The notes under the pieces were generated by a model that saw nothing but the letters and a program-made list of their open reading frames with translations, had not been told where the DNA came from and searched no databases. A stretch of 64,000 bases of DNA from Microvirga arabica (GTDB taxonomy: Bacteria; Pseudomonadota; Alphaproteobacteria; Rhizobiales; Beijerinckiaceae), in assembly GCF_016811235.1 (NCBI RefSeq), contig NZ_JAFBID010000023.1, positions 1 through 64,000 of the forward strand, in the 5' to 3' direction. Shown here in pieces: positions 1-9,390 of the stretch (position 1 is its first letter; every line of letters begins with the position of its first letter). Position numbers and translations under genes: made by a program.

Positions 1-360
1 GTGTCTCCACCCGTGTTCCCACCCGTGTTGCCGCCGGTGTTCCCACCCGTGTTGCCGCCGGTGTCTCCACCCGTGTTGCCGCCAGTGTCTCCACCCGTGT
101 TCCCACCCGTGTTGCCGCCGGTGTTCCCACCCGTGTTCCCACCACCGGTGTTGCCGCCGGTGTTGCCGCCGGTGTTCCCACCCGTGTTCCCGCCACCGGT
201 GTTGCCGCCACCAGTGTTGCCGCCACCGGTGTTGCCGCCACCGGTGTTGCCGCCGCCGGTGTTGCCGCCGCCGGTGTTGCCGCCACCGGTGTTGCCGCCA
301 CCGGTGTTGCCGCCGGTGTTCCCGCCACCAGTGTTCCCACCACCGGTGTTGCCGCCGCCG
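1..360. repeat. In-frame minisatellite of 12- and 15-bp units
   Basis: Tandem units of gtgttgccgccg (12 bp) and gtgttgccgccaccg-type (15 bp), with variants such as gtgttcccaccc and gtgtctccaccc, fill the first 360 bases. Every unit length is a multiple of three, so copy-number change would lengthen or shorten the minus-strand GGNT tract without breaking the frame. The array continues past the window edge. Confidence 0.9.
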
Positions 361-776
361 TTGCTCGCAGTGTTCTGTCCGCCGTCGTTGTTGCTGGAGC
401 AGCTGGCCTGTCCTGTGGCCGGATTGATCCAGCCATCCTGGTGCAGGCACAGCGAGGGAACTCGTGCACGGGCCGGAGCCGGCGCCGGTAGGAAGCCCGA
501 CAGAGTTCCGGCGCGGGTGGCCGGGCTGGTGGCGCTGGTGTAGGTCACCTCAGCCCGGTACTGCGCACGAGCCTGACGCTGGGCTTGCGGAACAACCGCG
601 CACCGGCAGACCGCCTGGCCACGAACGACACGGTGACGGCAGTTCGTGTAGTCCGAGGGATTGGCAACCGCCGGTACGCACTGTTGCCGAGAGACCGTCC
701 CCTGGGCATACGATGCCGGTGAGTACGCGAGGAAGACGACGGATCCAGCGAGGGTCAGGAGACGGGTCGGGTTCAT
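1..776 (-). CDS. Secreted Gly-Asn-Thr repeat protein, C-terminus beyond the window
   Basis: The minus strand is open from an ATG at 776 to the window edge, about 258 codons. It starts with a signal peptide (MNPTRLLTLAGSVVFLAYSP, cleavage likely after ASYA). A Cys-containing region of about 110 residues follows (QQCVPAV, TNCRHRVV, AVCRCAVV, SLCLHQDGW). The rest is a low-complexity tract of GGNT and GGGNT units with occasional GGDT. The reading frame keeps glycine-rich units to base 3. The opposite strand of the same repeat reads as a Pro-Val-Leu-Pro string, but only the minus frame has a start, a signal peptide and a non-repetitive domain. The function is unknown; a secreted adhesin-like or surface protein is a guess. 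Confidence 0.8.
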   Translation of the reverse strand, partial: MNPTRLLTLAGSVVFLAYSPASYAQGTVSRQQCVPAVANPSDYTNCRHRVVRGQAVCRCAVVPQAQRQARAQYRAEVTYTSATSPATRAGTLSGFLPAPAPARARVPSLCLHQDGWINPATGQASCSSNNDGGQNTASNGGGNTGGGNTGGGNTGGNTGGGNTGGGNTGGGNTGGGNTGGGNTGGGNTGGGNTGGGNTGGNTGGNTGGNTGGGNTGGNTGGNTGGNTGGDTGGNTGGDTGGNTGGNTGGNTGGNTGGD

Positions 777-1668
777 GGTGCGCTCACACAAAGGAAAATC
801 GGTCAATTTCTGAACCATTTCCTATCAGGAGGCGCCTCTCTGTGGTTAGGCTTCTTCGGAGGTAATAGGCCTCCCTTTATCGTCCAGACTATCTCGAAAG
901 GTATAGTAGAGCTCGGCCGAACTATCTCTTTGGTACAGGCCAAAAGTTATAGTCGCTGAGGCGCGCGGAACACGGCTGAGCCTTGATCCACACCAACTGC
1001 TCACGCCGTGACATGCTGCCTCTGCTGCCTTCTCTGATGCCAGATCCTCCAACAGGTGAGCCATGCTGTTCAGAGGCACGGCGACGAGGCTGATTGCACG
1101 CAGGCTGCCTGAAGTATGGGTAAAGGAGGTCAGATGTTCATCGCAGCAGTCGTGCCGTCGGTGGGATTGCATGCGTGCATCACGCAAGACGCCGCAGATG
1201 TTGCTGCTCCCTTACTCGCAGTCGGCATCGGCATGGTTCCTTCCGGTAACGACGCGAGGCCAGGGGCGTCAAGCCGCCAGCCTGTGAGGCTCGCGTGCTC
1301 GCCTTTGTCATGCTCGATCCACCACGCCATCAGTTCTAGGTGGACACAAGGGCGGGGGGTACTGGGCGACAGCCGTGTGGATCAGGCGTTCTCCCACACA
1401 ATCTGTTTGGGCTGTGGCTCGGATCGGTGTTCGTTTGGCGGCGGCAGAGCCAGCTCAGGGTCTTGATCCGCTCTGGCTATCTCGACCGATTGCTGCCGTC
1501 CCAGCCAAAGCCGATCCAGGCAACGCTGGTACGAAGAAATCTCCAGGGTAAGGGTAGGGCAACTTTGGGGATACCCACTTTGATTGCTCGTGTCAGGCAG
1601 CAAAATTTGAAACAAACAGGTGTCGACAAAAGCAAATCAGCACGAACCGACATGCAATGGGGCAATCA
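777..1668. other. Gap with no convincing gene
   Basis: About 890 bases. The short open frames here lack ribosome sites, a recognisable domain or a natural residue mix. The promoter of the repeat protein should lie in the first 150 bases. Confidence 0.5.
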
Positions 1669-1872
1669 ATGGACAGTCAGGTGGAGGCCGTCGCACGGGC
1701 GTTTTACGCTGTCGAGCGCGAGGAGCAATCGTGGGACTATGAGTTTGACGTCGTCAAAGACACGTATCGCGGCCTTGCCCTTGAGGCGCTCCAGTTGCTC
1801 GATCAGCACCAAACCTATCGCACACCGGAGGCGAACACCTCCGGTGTGACTGATTGGCCTGCGGTGGCCTGA
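1669..1872 (+). CDS. Small acidic helical protein, 67 aa, unknown
   Basis: The frame from the ATG at 1669 has a natural-looking amphipathic helical composition (VEAVARAFYAVE, DTYRGLALEALQLLD) ending in PAVA. An upstream in-frame ATG at 1657 is possible, and no strong ribosome site separates the two. It has no recognisable domain and no clear operon partner. Composition, not homology, is the reason for calling it. Confidence 0.45.
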   Translation: MDSQVEAVARAFYAVEREEQSWDYEFDVVKDTYRGLALEALQLLDQHQTYRTPEANTSGVTDWPAVA

Positions 1873-1962
1873 TGTGAGGCTGGGGCGGACCGGTGCCAAC
1901 GTCTGCTCCTGCCAACGATAATCCCAGTCAGGATCCTTCTGTGTCCTGAGTGGGCTCTCGTC

Positions 1963-2262
1963 TCAGCACCGGTGCACCCGCACCCGTGACCCTGAACCCA
2001 CGATATAGCTCTGCACGTCGCATCCGGGACGGTCGATCGTCACGCGTGTGCTGGCCGGTGGCACGACAGATCCTGTCTCGCCGGGCAGGATCGATCCGGT
2101 CACCTCAACGTCGAGATTGGGGGCCCGGGTTGACGGAGTAGGCCAAGGCCGGCTGCTGGTTCCGTCAGGGTCGCGCATGTCTCCGGGCGCTTGAGCCTGA
2201 GATCCGGTCGGCAGGAGGACCGCCAGTAAGAGAGCGCCGGCGACAAAGCTGCGGCTGCGCAT
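1963..2262 (-). CDS. Small secreted protein with C-terminal C-X17-C hairpin (family copy 1)
   Basis: 99 aa. The ATG at 2262 follows GTGAGGAG, so it is preferred to an in-frame GTG 15 bases upstream. A signal peptide (MRSRSFVAGALLLAVLLPTG, then SQAQA) precedes a Pro/Ser-rich linker, the motif DVEVTGSI, and a C-terminal block with two cysteines 18 residues apart ending VRVHRC. The same architecture occurs at 8002-8334 and, decayed, at 9391-9681. The protein is presumably periplasmic or extracellular and disulfide-closed. Function unknown; found on the flank of the pilus locus. Confidence 0.75.
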   Translation of the reverse strand: MRSRSFVAGALLLAVLLPTGSQAQAPGDMRDPDGTSSRPWPTPSTRAPNLDVEVTGSILPGETGSVVPPASTRVTIDRPGCDVQSYIVGSGSRVRVHRC

Positions 2263-2824
2263 GAAGTGTCTCCTCACGTTGTGTTCTATGACAAAGTGCA
2301 GGACACTGCCTGGAGTTCCGCGTTCAGAGCCGTCGGATTGGCGGAAAATCGATGTGACAGACGACGCCGGACGGCACCGCGTCGCCTCTGATCTGCGTGG
2401 GCCAACCGGCCAACGGCGAGGATCGTCATCTTACGCGTCACCGCCTTGGGGCTTGCTCAAGACGTGAGTCAATGCGCTGAAACGCGTATGCAGAGATTGG
2501 GCGGTTTTGCTGGGGATTGGTGAAGCAAGGGTTAAAAACCCCCATGTGGCAGCAGGGGCGTGGATTGGCGACGGCTTCCGTCTCCGCGATGCAGACTGCC
2601 GGCGCTGCTGCCGTGTTATCCCCGCACGTGTTGTCCGTGAGGATATCCGTTTCCTCGGCGCTGCCGTGCAGTCTCTCCCTGAGTTTTAACTATGGGACAA
2701 ACTTTCCCGAAACGGATGAGTGACTTTGCGCCCGATGTGACCGCAATAGGCTAAGAAACGGCTCCAGCTCTTGGACCATTCGTCGCAATGGACAGGCAGC
2801 AGGCACGCAGTATTGGGTCTGTTT
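2263..2824. other. Intergenic region shared by divergent genes
   Basis: The first 40 bases on the minus strand contain a block (tgacaaagtgc near 2291) that is also found upstream of the decayed family copy at about 9706, so it is probably promoter or leader sequence of the secreted family. No gene is evident in the rest. Confidence 0.4.
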
Positions 2825-4420
2825 ATGATGTTTGACGATAAAGATTTTAAGCACCTGATCAGTGAGCCAACCAAGCGGCAGCGGGCCCAACCCGGCAAAG
2901 GCCATCCGGATGCCCATCCACTCCCGGGCGCCGACCCTCAAACGCGGTCTGCCTTCAAACCGGGCGAGGTGCGGCGGTTGCTTGAACATACGCCGGGCTT
3001 CATTGCCGTTGTGCGCGGGCCGGAGCTGACTTTCGAAATGGTCAATGCCGCGTACGCTGACCTCGTCGGCCGCCGCCCGTTGATCGGCAGGCCTGTTCGG
3101 GAGGCTCTGCCAGAGCTTGGAGAGAGCTTTTTCCATCAGCTCGAGCACATCTATGCAACAGGAGAGCCGGCGATTGGCCGAGGGGTTCCTCTGACCCTAC
3201 AAAGGGAGTCCGGGCGCATCGAGTGCCGCTACATCGACTTCGTTTATCAGCCGATCACCGAGGCCGACGGGGCCACCACCGGCATCTTCCTTCAAGGGCA
3301 AGACGTCACGCATCAAAAGCGGACCGAGGAGCAGTTGCGGTTGGCTCTGCAAGGGGGGCAGATTGCGGCCTGGGAGCGGGATCTGGGAACCGATTTCGTC
3401 ACCTGGTCCGAGAATGCCGAGGAGCTGTTTGGGATCAGGAGTGGCCCCGCCGCCGAATTTGCCAAGCGGATTCATCCGGACGACCGGCCGCAGCATCGCG
3501 AGGCGCTCGCCCGGGCTCTCGCGGGCGGGGCGCCGTACAGCCTGGAGGTTCGCTTCCTGAAGCCCGATGGATCGGTCATCTGGATTGCCCACCGGGCCGA
3601 GGTTCAGGATGGGCCGGAGGGCTTCGGGCGACTGGCCGGTGTCACGATGGACATCACGGCGCGCAAGTCAGCCGAGATTGAGCTGGCTGGTCGTGAAGCG
3701 CGCTACCGGCAGGATCTGGAGGCTGCGGCCTTGGTCCAAAAAAGCCTCCTGACGAGCAACGGAGCCGTTGGAAACCTGCGTTATGCGGGATTGTTGCAGT
3801 CATCGAGCTTTATCGGGGGAGATACCTTCAACGTTCTCCCGCATGAGGGTGGCCTGTCGTTCTTTCTCATTGATGTGTGCGGTCATGGTGCGGCGGCGGC
3901 CCTGGCCTCCGTCGCAGCGCACCGCTTGATCTCCGAGGCTGCGGTCATAGAGGCAGGGCGTCCCCCCGCCGCTGTTGTTCAGCAGGCAGCCGAGAGTTGG
4001 CCTGAGGCTCTGCCCTACTTCACTATGATTTACGGGCACATCGATCCAATCTCTGGCCAGGGTGCCCTGGTTCAAGCAGGCCACCCCCATCCGCTGCTGA
4101 TCCGACGTGGGGGCGACGTTGTGCCCTTGGGCCAAGGTGGCGTTCCCATCGGCATCAATGCCAGCCTTGCTTACGAGACCAGCCCGTTCACGCTCCATCC
4201 AGGCGATGCTTTGCTCCTGTACTCCGATGGCGTGGTCGAGGCGGAGAATGCGGCAGGGGAGCCCTTTTCGGAGGAGCGCCTGCTGACCGTGATCGCCCAG
4301 CATGCGGCTGACCCCTCGGAGTTTCTGCTCGACACGATGGTGGACCGTGCGCTGCAGTGGAGCGATGCAAAAACCCCGCATGATGACATGAGCGCCTTGT
4401 GGATCAGGCGTGTTCAGTAG
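2825..4420 (+). CDS. PAS-domain PP2C/SpoIIE-type serine phosphatase
   Basis: 531 aa from ATG 2825 (a second ATG follows directly; a TTG at 2771 is also in frame). After a short charged N-terminus come a PAS-like domain (about 55-180, ending in a VTHQKR linker), a second PAS/PAC unit (about 185-305, ending MDITARK), a short helix with LVQKSLL typical of the linker before RsbU-type catalytic domains, and a SpoIIE/PP2C domain (about 320-530). Metal-binding aspartates are visible in FFLIDVCGHG, LLYSDGVVE and PHDDMSALW. Such proteins dephosphorylate anti-sigma antagonist proteins in response to signals sensed by PAS domains. No partner STAS or RsbW gene lies nearby, so the target is unknown. Confidence 0.88.
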   Translation: MMFDDKDFKHLISEPTKRQRAQPGKGHPDAHPLPGADPQTRSAFKPGEVRRLLEHTPGFIAVVRGPELTFEMVNAAYADLVGRRPLIGRPVREALPELGESFFHQLEHIYATGEPAIGRGVPLTLQRESGRIECRYIDFVYQPITEADGATTGIFLQGQDVTHQKRTEEQLRLALQGGQIAAWERDLGTDFVTWSENAEELFGIRSGPAAEFAKRIHPDDRPQHREALARALAGGAPYSLEVRFLKPDGSVIWIAHRAEVQDGPEGFGRLAGVTMDITARKSAEIELAGREARYRQDLEAAALVQKSLLTSNGAVGNLRYAGLLQSSSFIGGDTFNVLPHEGGLSFFLIDVCGHGAAAALASVAAHRLISEAAVIEAGRPPAAVVQQAAESWPEALPYFTMIYGHIDPISGQGALVQAGHPHPLLIRRGGDVVPLGQGGVPIGINASLAYETSPFTLHPGDALLLYSDGVVEAENAAGEPFSEERLLTVIAQHAADPSEFLLDTMVDRALQWSDAKTPHDDMSALWIRRVQ

Positions 4421-4978
4421 GGTGGGCACGCAGGGACCTGAGCTTGGAGAGGGTCGCGACAGAGCGTCGTATGGTGCTCCGCGGCTCGGGCAGAGGTCAC
4501 TGCTGGCGTTGGCGCCGTTGTTCGCTGTCAGGGCCGGCCTATCCATGCGTTCAGGTTCGCTTCGTTTGCGACCCGCAGGGTCCAGCCCTGGAACGGGTCG
4601 TCCGTCAGGCCAATGAGCTCCCTTGTGTCAGGTGAGTACAGGGGCAGCGGCCCGCTTGGGACATGCCGAAGCTGGGAGTGAACCCTCTCCCGTGCACGTG
4701 ATTGAAGCTACTGCCCGCCCTCGATCGCCATGTTCCTTTGCCGAAAAGCAACGTCTGGATCCGACACACCAGTCGCGTAGACTTTTGACCCATCCCGTCG
4801 CCACCGGTTGTTCCTCTGCGAGGTGCGGGCCCTGTCAACGAGTGCTCGAACGAGCGAAGGGCAGGCTGAGCACCCTCCCTTCTCCGGGTTGTGCGGAAGG
4901 CCTCAGCCGAGGAGGCACCCCGCTTCCGGAGGTCTGCCTCCCTTGCGCCGGACGCAAACAGCGGGCCAAGGGACGTTC
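4421..4978. other. Convergent gap, no gene seen
   Basis: About 560 bases between the convergent phosphatase and GGDEF-EAL genes. Several short open frames exist on both strands but none has a domain, ribosome site or believable composition. Confidence 0.5.
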
Positions 4979-7639
4979 CTATCTCTCAACGAGAAGCAGT
5001 CGCTTGGCTGATGTCTGCCGCGGGATCCAACCAGACAGAAATCCAGGCACGTCTGCGCCAGCGATCGGTCTTGCATAGAGGTACCCTTGAGCGGCGCTGC
5101 AGCCCATCTCTCGCAGTCTCTGCGCTTGGCCCGACGTTTCCACGCCTTCAGCCGTGACCTTCAGGTTCAAGCTCCGGCCAAGTCCAATCACGGCCGTGAC
5201 GATCGCTTCATCGTCTGGGTCCTCCTCGATGCCGCGGACAAAACTCTGATCAATCTTGATGTGATCGACCTTGAACTGCTTCAGGTGGGTCAGGGAGGCA
5301 AAGCCGGTGCCGAAGTCGTCGAGAGCGACCTGCACCCCCCGAGCGCGGAATTTATCCAGAGCCGAGGAGACCATATGCGATTGTGCGTCGAGCAGGACCT
5401 TCTCGGTGATCTCAATCTCGAAGTGCTTCGGCGGGACCTTCGCGAGGTCGAGAATGCGCAGGATGTCCTCGGCCAAACTCGGCTGGATGAACTCGGTGTG
5501 AGACAGATTGATCGCCACATGGCCAAAGCTCAGGCCGCGGTTGAGCCAGCGGCGCATGTCTGAGGTCACCTTCCCGATCAGGCGCTTGCCCACCATGGTG
5601 GCCAGTTCGGGATCGTCAAAGGCATTGGCAAAATTGGCAGGGGTGAGGAGACCTCGGGCCGGATGCTGCCAGCGGGCCAGGGCCTCAAAGCCGACGATCT
5701 CGCCCGTCGAAAGGCAGACCCGCGGCTGATAGAAGGGTTGGATCTGATCGAGGGCGATTGCTTCGCGCATCTCTCGTCTGAGCGTGATCCGCTGCTCGGT
5801 CGCAGCCCGCATTTCCGGCGCATAGGTCACGACGCGGTTCCGGCCCTCGGCCTTGGCCCGGTACAGGGCCATGTCCGCATCCTTCAGCAACTCGGCCGCG
5901 TCCGTGTCGTGATCGGGAAAGGCCGCGATTCCGATGCTGGCATGACTGGCGATCATCTGGCCGGCGTAGGACACAGGTTGGCTCAGCTTTTTGACAACGC
6001 CTTCCGCCAGGGCGGCCGCATGCTCCAGACTGGACGAGCCCGCGAGCAGGACCACAAATTCGTCACCGCCGAACCTCGCGACCGTGTCGCAGTCTCGTGC
6101 CGTGGCAGACAGCCGAGCGGCGGTTTCTTTCAGCAGGGCGTCGCCCGCGTCATGGCCAAAGGAATCGTTCACATCCTTGAACTCATCCAGGTCGATCACC
6201 ATCAGGCTGATGCTGGTGCCATCTTGCCTGGCCTCTCCAAGAGCCTGTTCAAGCCTCTTCTGGAACAGCAGACGGTTGGGGATGCCGGTGAGCGCATCGT
6301 AGTTTGCCGCCCGCCACAGCTCCTCTTCAGCCTGCTTGCGGTCATGGATGCTGGTTTGGGTTCCGATCCATTCCTGGACAGCACCCTTGTCATCCTTGAG
6401 CGGGATCCCCCGGGCTAGAACCCACCGGTAGTGGCCGTCGCGATGCTGAACGCGAAACTCGTCGTCCCAGGGCGTCGCCGACGCAACGGCCTGTTCCCAT
6501 CCGGCTCTGACCCGTTCCCGATCCTGCGGATGAACGGCCTGGAGCCAGCCATCACCAGCATACTCCTCGGCCTCCTGGCCTGATGTCTCCGTCCAGCCCA
6601 CGTCCCCCTTCATCAATCCCTCCGCCGTGGCGAGCCAGACGATGGATGCATTCGTCTCGATCAGGGCACGGTAGCGGCCCTCGCTGGCTTGAGCGCGCTC
6701 GGCCGCGAGCTTCTGCTCATGCATGTCCGTGCAGGTGCCGAACCAGCGCTCGATCTCACCCGTGCTGTTGTGGATGGGCAACGCACGATTCAGCGTCCAG
6801 TGATACTCGCCCGAATGATGGAGCAGACGGTACTCGATCTCGTAAGGGGTGCCGGTCGCCAGTGAGTGCTGCCAGTGCGCCCACGCCCTGGCCTGATCAT
6901 CCGGATGAAGCAGACGGTTCCATGTATCCCCGCTTGTAGACCCAACCGGCTGACCGGTGAACTCGTACCAGCGGCGGTTCTGATAGTCTGGGGTGCCGTC
7001 CGAGCGGCTGGACCACACCATCTGGGGCATGGCCTCGGCAATCATCCTGAACCGGTGTTCCCCGTCCGCCCTGAGCTTGTTGGTCTGTCTGAGCTTGAGC
7101 TGGCTCATGACCGCATGGGCCAGGGCCAGAAGCGTTTCCATCTGAACGGACGTGAGCCCCTCAGAGCGGGCTTTGGTGTCGAGGACGCAGAGCGTGCCGA
7201 GGGGCAGGCCCTCCTCGGTGATCAGGGGAACGCCCGCGTAGAAGCGCAGGCGCGGTTCGCCTGTGACCAGGGGATTGGCGGCGAACCGGGGGTCCTTGGT
7301 CGCATCCGGCACAACGAACACGTCGGTCTGAAGGATGGCATGCCCACAGAAGGCGATCTCGCGTGGGGTTTCCCGAACCCCATTGACGCCGATCGCGCAC
7401 TTGAACCACTGCCGCTCCTCGTCGATCAAGGAGACAAGCGCGATGGGGGCCTCGCAGACGTGCGCGGCGACCTGGGCGAGACTGTCAAACGCGGCCTCTG
7501 GATCGGTGTCGAGGATCTCAAAGCTGCGAAGAGCGGCCAACCGGCTCTCTTCCGCCCAAATCGGAACGCTGCTCGCGGTTACACGCACTGACATCAGAAA
7601 CTGCCCAACGAAACTATATTTCTTTCTCTGAGGGATCAT
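4979..7639 (-). CDS. GAF-PAS-PAS-GGDEF-EAL cyclic-di-GMP turnover protein
   Basis: 886 aa. Order: GAF domain (about 25-180), two PAS/PAC units (about 195-440), GGDEF (about 445-610) and EAL (about 625-875). The cyclase domain keeps the ARFGGDEF signature and an inhibitory I-site RxxD (RDCD) five residues upstream. The EAL domain keeps FEALARW, the EITE glutamate, ALDDFGTG, the IKID lysine, TAEGVET and QGYLYARP, so both activities look intact. It has no membrane segment and is likely a cytosolic sensor that makes or degrades c-di-GMP depending on its sensory domains. An ATG 15 codons in (7594) is an alternative start; neither has a strong ribosome site. It lies close to a PilZ gene and the pilus locus. 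Confidence 0.92.
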   Translation of the reverse strand: MIPQRKKYSFVGQFLMSVRVTASSVPIWAEESRLAALRSFEILDTDPEAAFDSLAQVAAHVCEAPIALVSLIDEERQWFKCAIGVNGVRETPREIAFCGHAILQTDVFVVPDATKDPRFAANPLVTGEPRLRFYAGVPLITEEGLPLGTLCVLDTKARSEGLTSVQMETLLALAHAVMSQLKLRQTNKLRADGEHRFRMIAEAMPQMVWSSRSDGTPDYQNRRWYEFTGQPVGSTSGDTWNRLLHPDDQARAWAHWQHSLATGTPYEIEYRLLHHSGEYHWTLNRALPIHNSTGEIERWFGTCTDMHEQKLAAERAQASEGRYRALIETNASIVWLATAEGLMKGDVGWTETSGQEAEEYAGDGWLQAVHPQDRERVRAGWEQAVASATPWDDEFRVQHRDGHYRWVLARGIPLKDDKGAVQEWIGTQTSIHDRKQAEEELWRAANYDALTGIPNRLLFQKRLEQALGEARQDGTSISLMVIDLDEFKDVNDSFGHDAGDALLKETAARLSATARDCDTVARFGGDEFVVLLAGSSSLEHAAALAEGVVKKLSQPVSYAGQMIASHASIGIAAFPDHDTDAAELLKDADMALYRAKAEGRNRVVTYAPEMRAATEQRITLRREMREAIALDQIQPFYQPRVCLSTGEIVGFEALARWQHPARGLLTPANFANAFDDPELATMVGKRLIGKVTSDMRRWLNRGLSFGHVAINLSHTEFIQPSLAEDILRILDLAKVPPKHFEIEITEKVLLDAQSHMVSSALDKFRARGVQVALDDFGTGFASLTHLKQFKVDHIKIDQSFVRGIEEDPDDEAIVTAVIGLGRSLNLKVTAEGVETSGQAQRLREMGCSAAQGYLYARPIAGADVPGFLSGWIPRQTSAKRLLLVER

Positions 7640-8001
7640 ACCTCAGAAGAGGTACTGTCGCGAGGTGCGCGAGTGCCTCAGCGTGCAAGAATTTATGAGA
7701 TCGCTTCGTGAAATGGACCCCACCGTCCGCAGGCCGATGTTCCGAGGGAGTGGAACTCACAGGCCCGGGGCATCATGGCATCGGTGATGTCGCAGCCGCT
7801 TGGAGCGGGGAGAGGCCTTCAGGGACGCGCGGCCTTCCATGAAAAAGCCCCTCGCGAGGGGTGCGCAAGGGGCCTGAAGGGCGAAGGCGGTGGGGTACTG
7901 GCCTTCGTGTGCGGTTAATGCGGGTCAGAGGCTTTCGTTCCATGCCAATCTGATGAGGGTCAGTTGCCAGCACCGTTGCCGTTGCTTCGTCGCGCGCGGG
8001 G
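7640..8001. other. Intergenic region with a terminator for the gene at 8002-8334
   Basis: Apart from the hairpin at 7842-7861, no feature is recognisable. The upstream region of the GGDEF-EAL gene lies in the first 100 bases. Confidence 0.5.
7842..7861 (-). terminator. Rho-independent terminator
   Basis: On the minus strand CCCCTCGCGAGGGG forms a tight GC-rich hairpin followed directly by CTTTTT. It lies about 140 bases after the stop of the secreted-protein gene at 8002-8334. Confidence 0.75.
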
Positions 8002-8334
8002 CTAGCAGGCGTGCACCCGGACGGTTGCGCCCGACAGCACCTTGTAGGCTCGGGTCGTGCAGGAGGAGCGGGGGAGGGGCGGGGGGCTCAGGGGCTCTTC
8101 TGTGTCCAGGGCGGGCTGGGGCCAGGCCTGGATGGACCCTGTGACCTCGATATCCTCACGCGTGTCGATCAGAGGGGCGGGTTCAGCATTGACCGGGGTT
8201 GACGCTGGAGCGCTGGGAGCTGGAGTTGTACTCTCAGGGGGAGGATCGGCCCACAGGCGCCGCTCCTTGGCTGAGGCGAGCGAGCTTGCCGCGACCAGGC
8301 ACACCACTGCTGCCACCACTCTCATCCCGCTCAT
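8002..8334 (-). CDS. Small secreted protein with C-terminal C-X17-C hairpin (family copy 2)
   Basis: 110 aa. The start at 8334 gives a clean signal peptide (MSGMRVVAAVVCLVAASSLA, then SAKE) with GGAG 7-8 bases upstream. A long Pro/Ala/Ser-rich linker precedes DIEVTGSI and a C-terminal cysteine pair 18 residues apart ending TVRVHAC. This mirrors copy 1 at 1963-2262 in order and spacing, although the overall sequence has diverged. A strong terminator follows. Likely exported and disulfide-bonded; function unknown. Confidence 0.75.
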   Translation of the reverse strand: MSGMRVVAAVVCLVAASSLASAKERRLWADPPPESTTPAPSAPASTPVNAEPAPLIDTREDIEVTGSIQAWPQPALDTEEPLSPPPLPRSSCTTRAYKVLSGATVRVHAC

Positions 8335-8463
8335 GGCCACTCCGACGCTTTCAGACACGGGAGGAACGCGGCGGCCGGCGCCTTGGTTGCGGGCCATGGC
8401 GTGCGGGGCTGCTGATTGGGAGGAGGGGCAGCGCTGCCCGTCGACGCCTCGGGCGGATCCCGG

Positions 8464-8739
8464 CTAGTGGGTGAACATGACCCCGTACACGTCCCCGGTG
8501 GTCCAGATGAGCCGCACCCGGGCGGACGCGCCTTGCTCCGGGATCTGGAGGCTGAACTCGAGGGCGTCGAACTCCAGCGGGATCGCGGCCGGATCCGGGA
8601 ACACGAGCCGGGCGCCGGTGGCGGAGAGGTCCCACAGGAGACAGTCGACGATGGGGACGTGATCCTCGCCCGCGACCCGTCCGGTGAGACGGGTGCGCAC
8701 GCGTGCACTGGAGCGGCGCTCCGGTTGTCCTTGGTTCAT
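8464..8739 (-). CDS. PilZ-domain protein
   Basis: 91 aa from the ATG at 8739, preceded by GGGTGGAG. It is a stand-alone PilZ domain: the N-terminal arginine motif RRSSARVRTR, then the DLSATGARL motif matching the (D/N)xSxxG signature, and a C-terminal beta strand (VRLIWTTGDVYGVMF). PilZ domains bind c-di-GMP. It probably relays the signal made or degraded by the protein encoded at 4979-7639 to the neighbouring surface machinery; this link is inferred from proximity only. Confidence 0.82.
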   Translation of the reverse strand: MNQGQPERRSSARVRTRLTGRVAGEDHVPIVDCLLWDLSATGARLVFPDPAAIPLEFDALEFSLQIPEQGASARVRLIWTTGDVYGVMFTH

Positions 8740-8941
8740 GCTGATGGCTCCACCCTCAGGAACCATCATCATCGCAGGGGACGCTGGTGCGAGGCTTTCT
8801 GTGTGTGCGGTGTCAGCTTCTGGGTCTGCGGGGATGCACACCCCAGCAAGACATCGGGCGAATAGTAACCGTGTCTCTCTTTATTCCTAGCGGTGAGGGC
8901 CGCGATATGCCATAACAGACGAACAAACGTGGCAGGAGGGT

Positions 8942-9214
8942 ATGATGGGGGCACGGGGGCGCTTCTGGCAGCGGGCCGTTCGGGATGAGAGCGGCGCGAC
9001 GATGGTAGAGTATTCGTTTATGGCAGGCCTGATTGCCATGGTGGCGATGGCTGCTGTCGCAGCGCTCGGGCTTCAGTCAAAGGACCAGTGGGAGCAATCC
9101 CAAAATAAAATTGGCGGGGCCTTCTCAGCCAACGCTGGTAGCCCCAGCAGTAGCCCCGGCAGCGGTACGGGCGGTGGTGCTAATACCGACAATGCTGGCA
9201 GCGGCAGTAATTAA
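8942..9214 (+). CDS. Flp/PilA-type Tad pilin with Ser/Gly/Asn-rich tail
   Basis: 90 aa, ribosome site GGAGGG just upstream; ATG at 8942 or 8945. The N-terminal leader (RFWQRAVRDESG) leads into the Flp pilin signature GATMVEYSFMAGLIAM, including the Glu and Tyr that follow the processing site, and one hydrophobic helix. Unlike normal Flp pilins of 50-60 residues it carries a 30-residue C-terminal tail of Ser, Gly, Asn and Thr. The prepilin peptidase at 13849 should process it. The tail could be a glycan acceptor or spacer (inference). Confidence 0.85.
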   Translation: MMGARGRFWQRAVRDESGATMVEYSFMAGLIAMVAMAAVAALGLQSKDQWEQSQNKIGGAFSANAGSPSSSPGSGTGGGANTDNAGSGSN

Positions 9215-9390
9215 GCTGAGATCCAACGGGCCGCGGGGGCGTGAAGCCGAGAATCCTCTGAGTGTATGGTGCACAAAGAGATCTGCAGTTCTCTGCCCTC
9301 GGATGCTGATCAGCAAAGTCTGACCGAATGCAATAGGCTTGGTCAGCGGTTGGCCGCATCGGGCATCTAACGCTGTCCTCCATTTCCGTT

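Noticed and set aside
1..360. CRISPR array
   Set aside because: Units are 12-15 bp without spacers and keep a protein frame.
1..543. Plus-strand Pro-Val-Leu-Pro frame
   Set aside because: It is the complement of the GGNT repeat; the minus strand has the signal peptide, start and non-repetitive domain.
846..1187. Minus-strand 113-codon frame
   Set aside because: No ribosome site and no domain; only the C-terminal end looks natural.
5663..6418. 251-codon plus-strand frame
   Set aside because: Antisense to the well-supported GGDEF-EAL gene.
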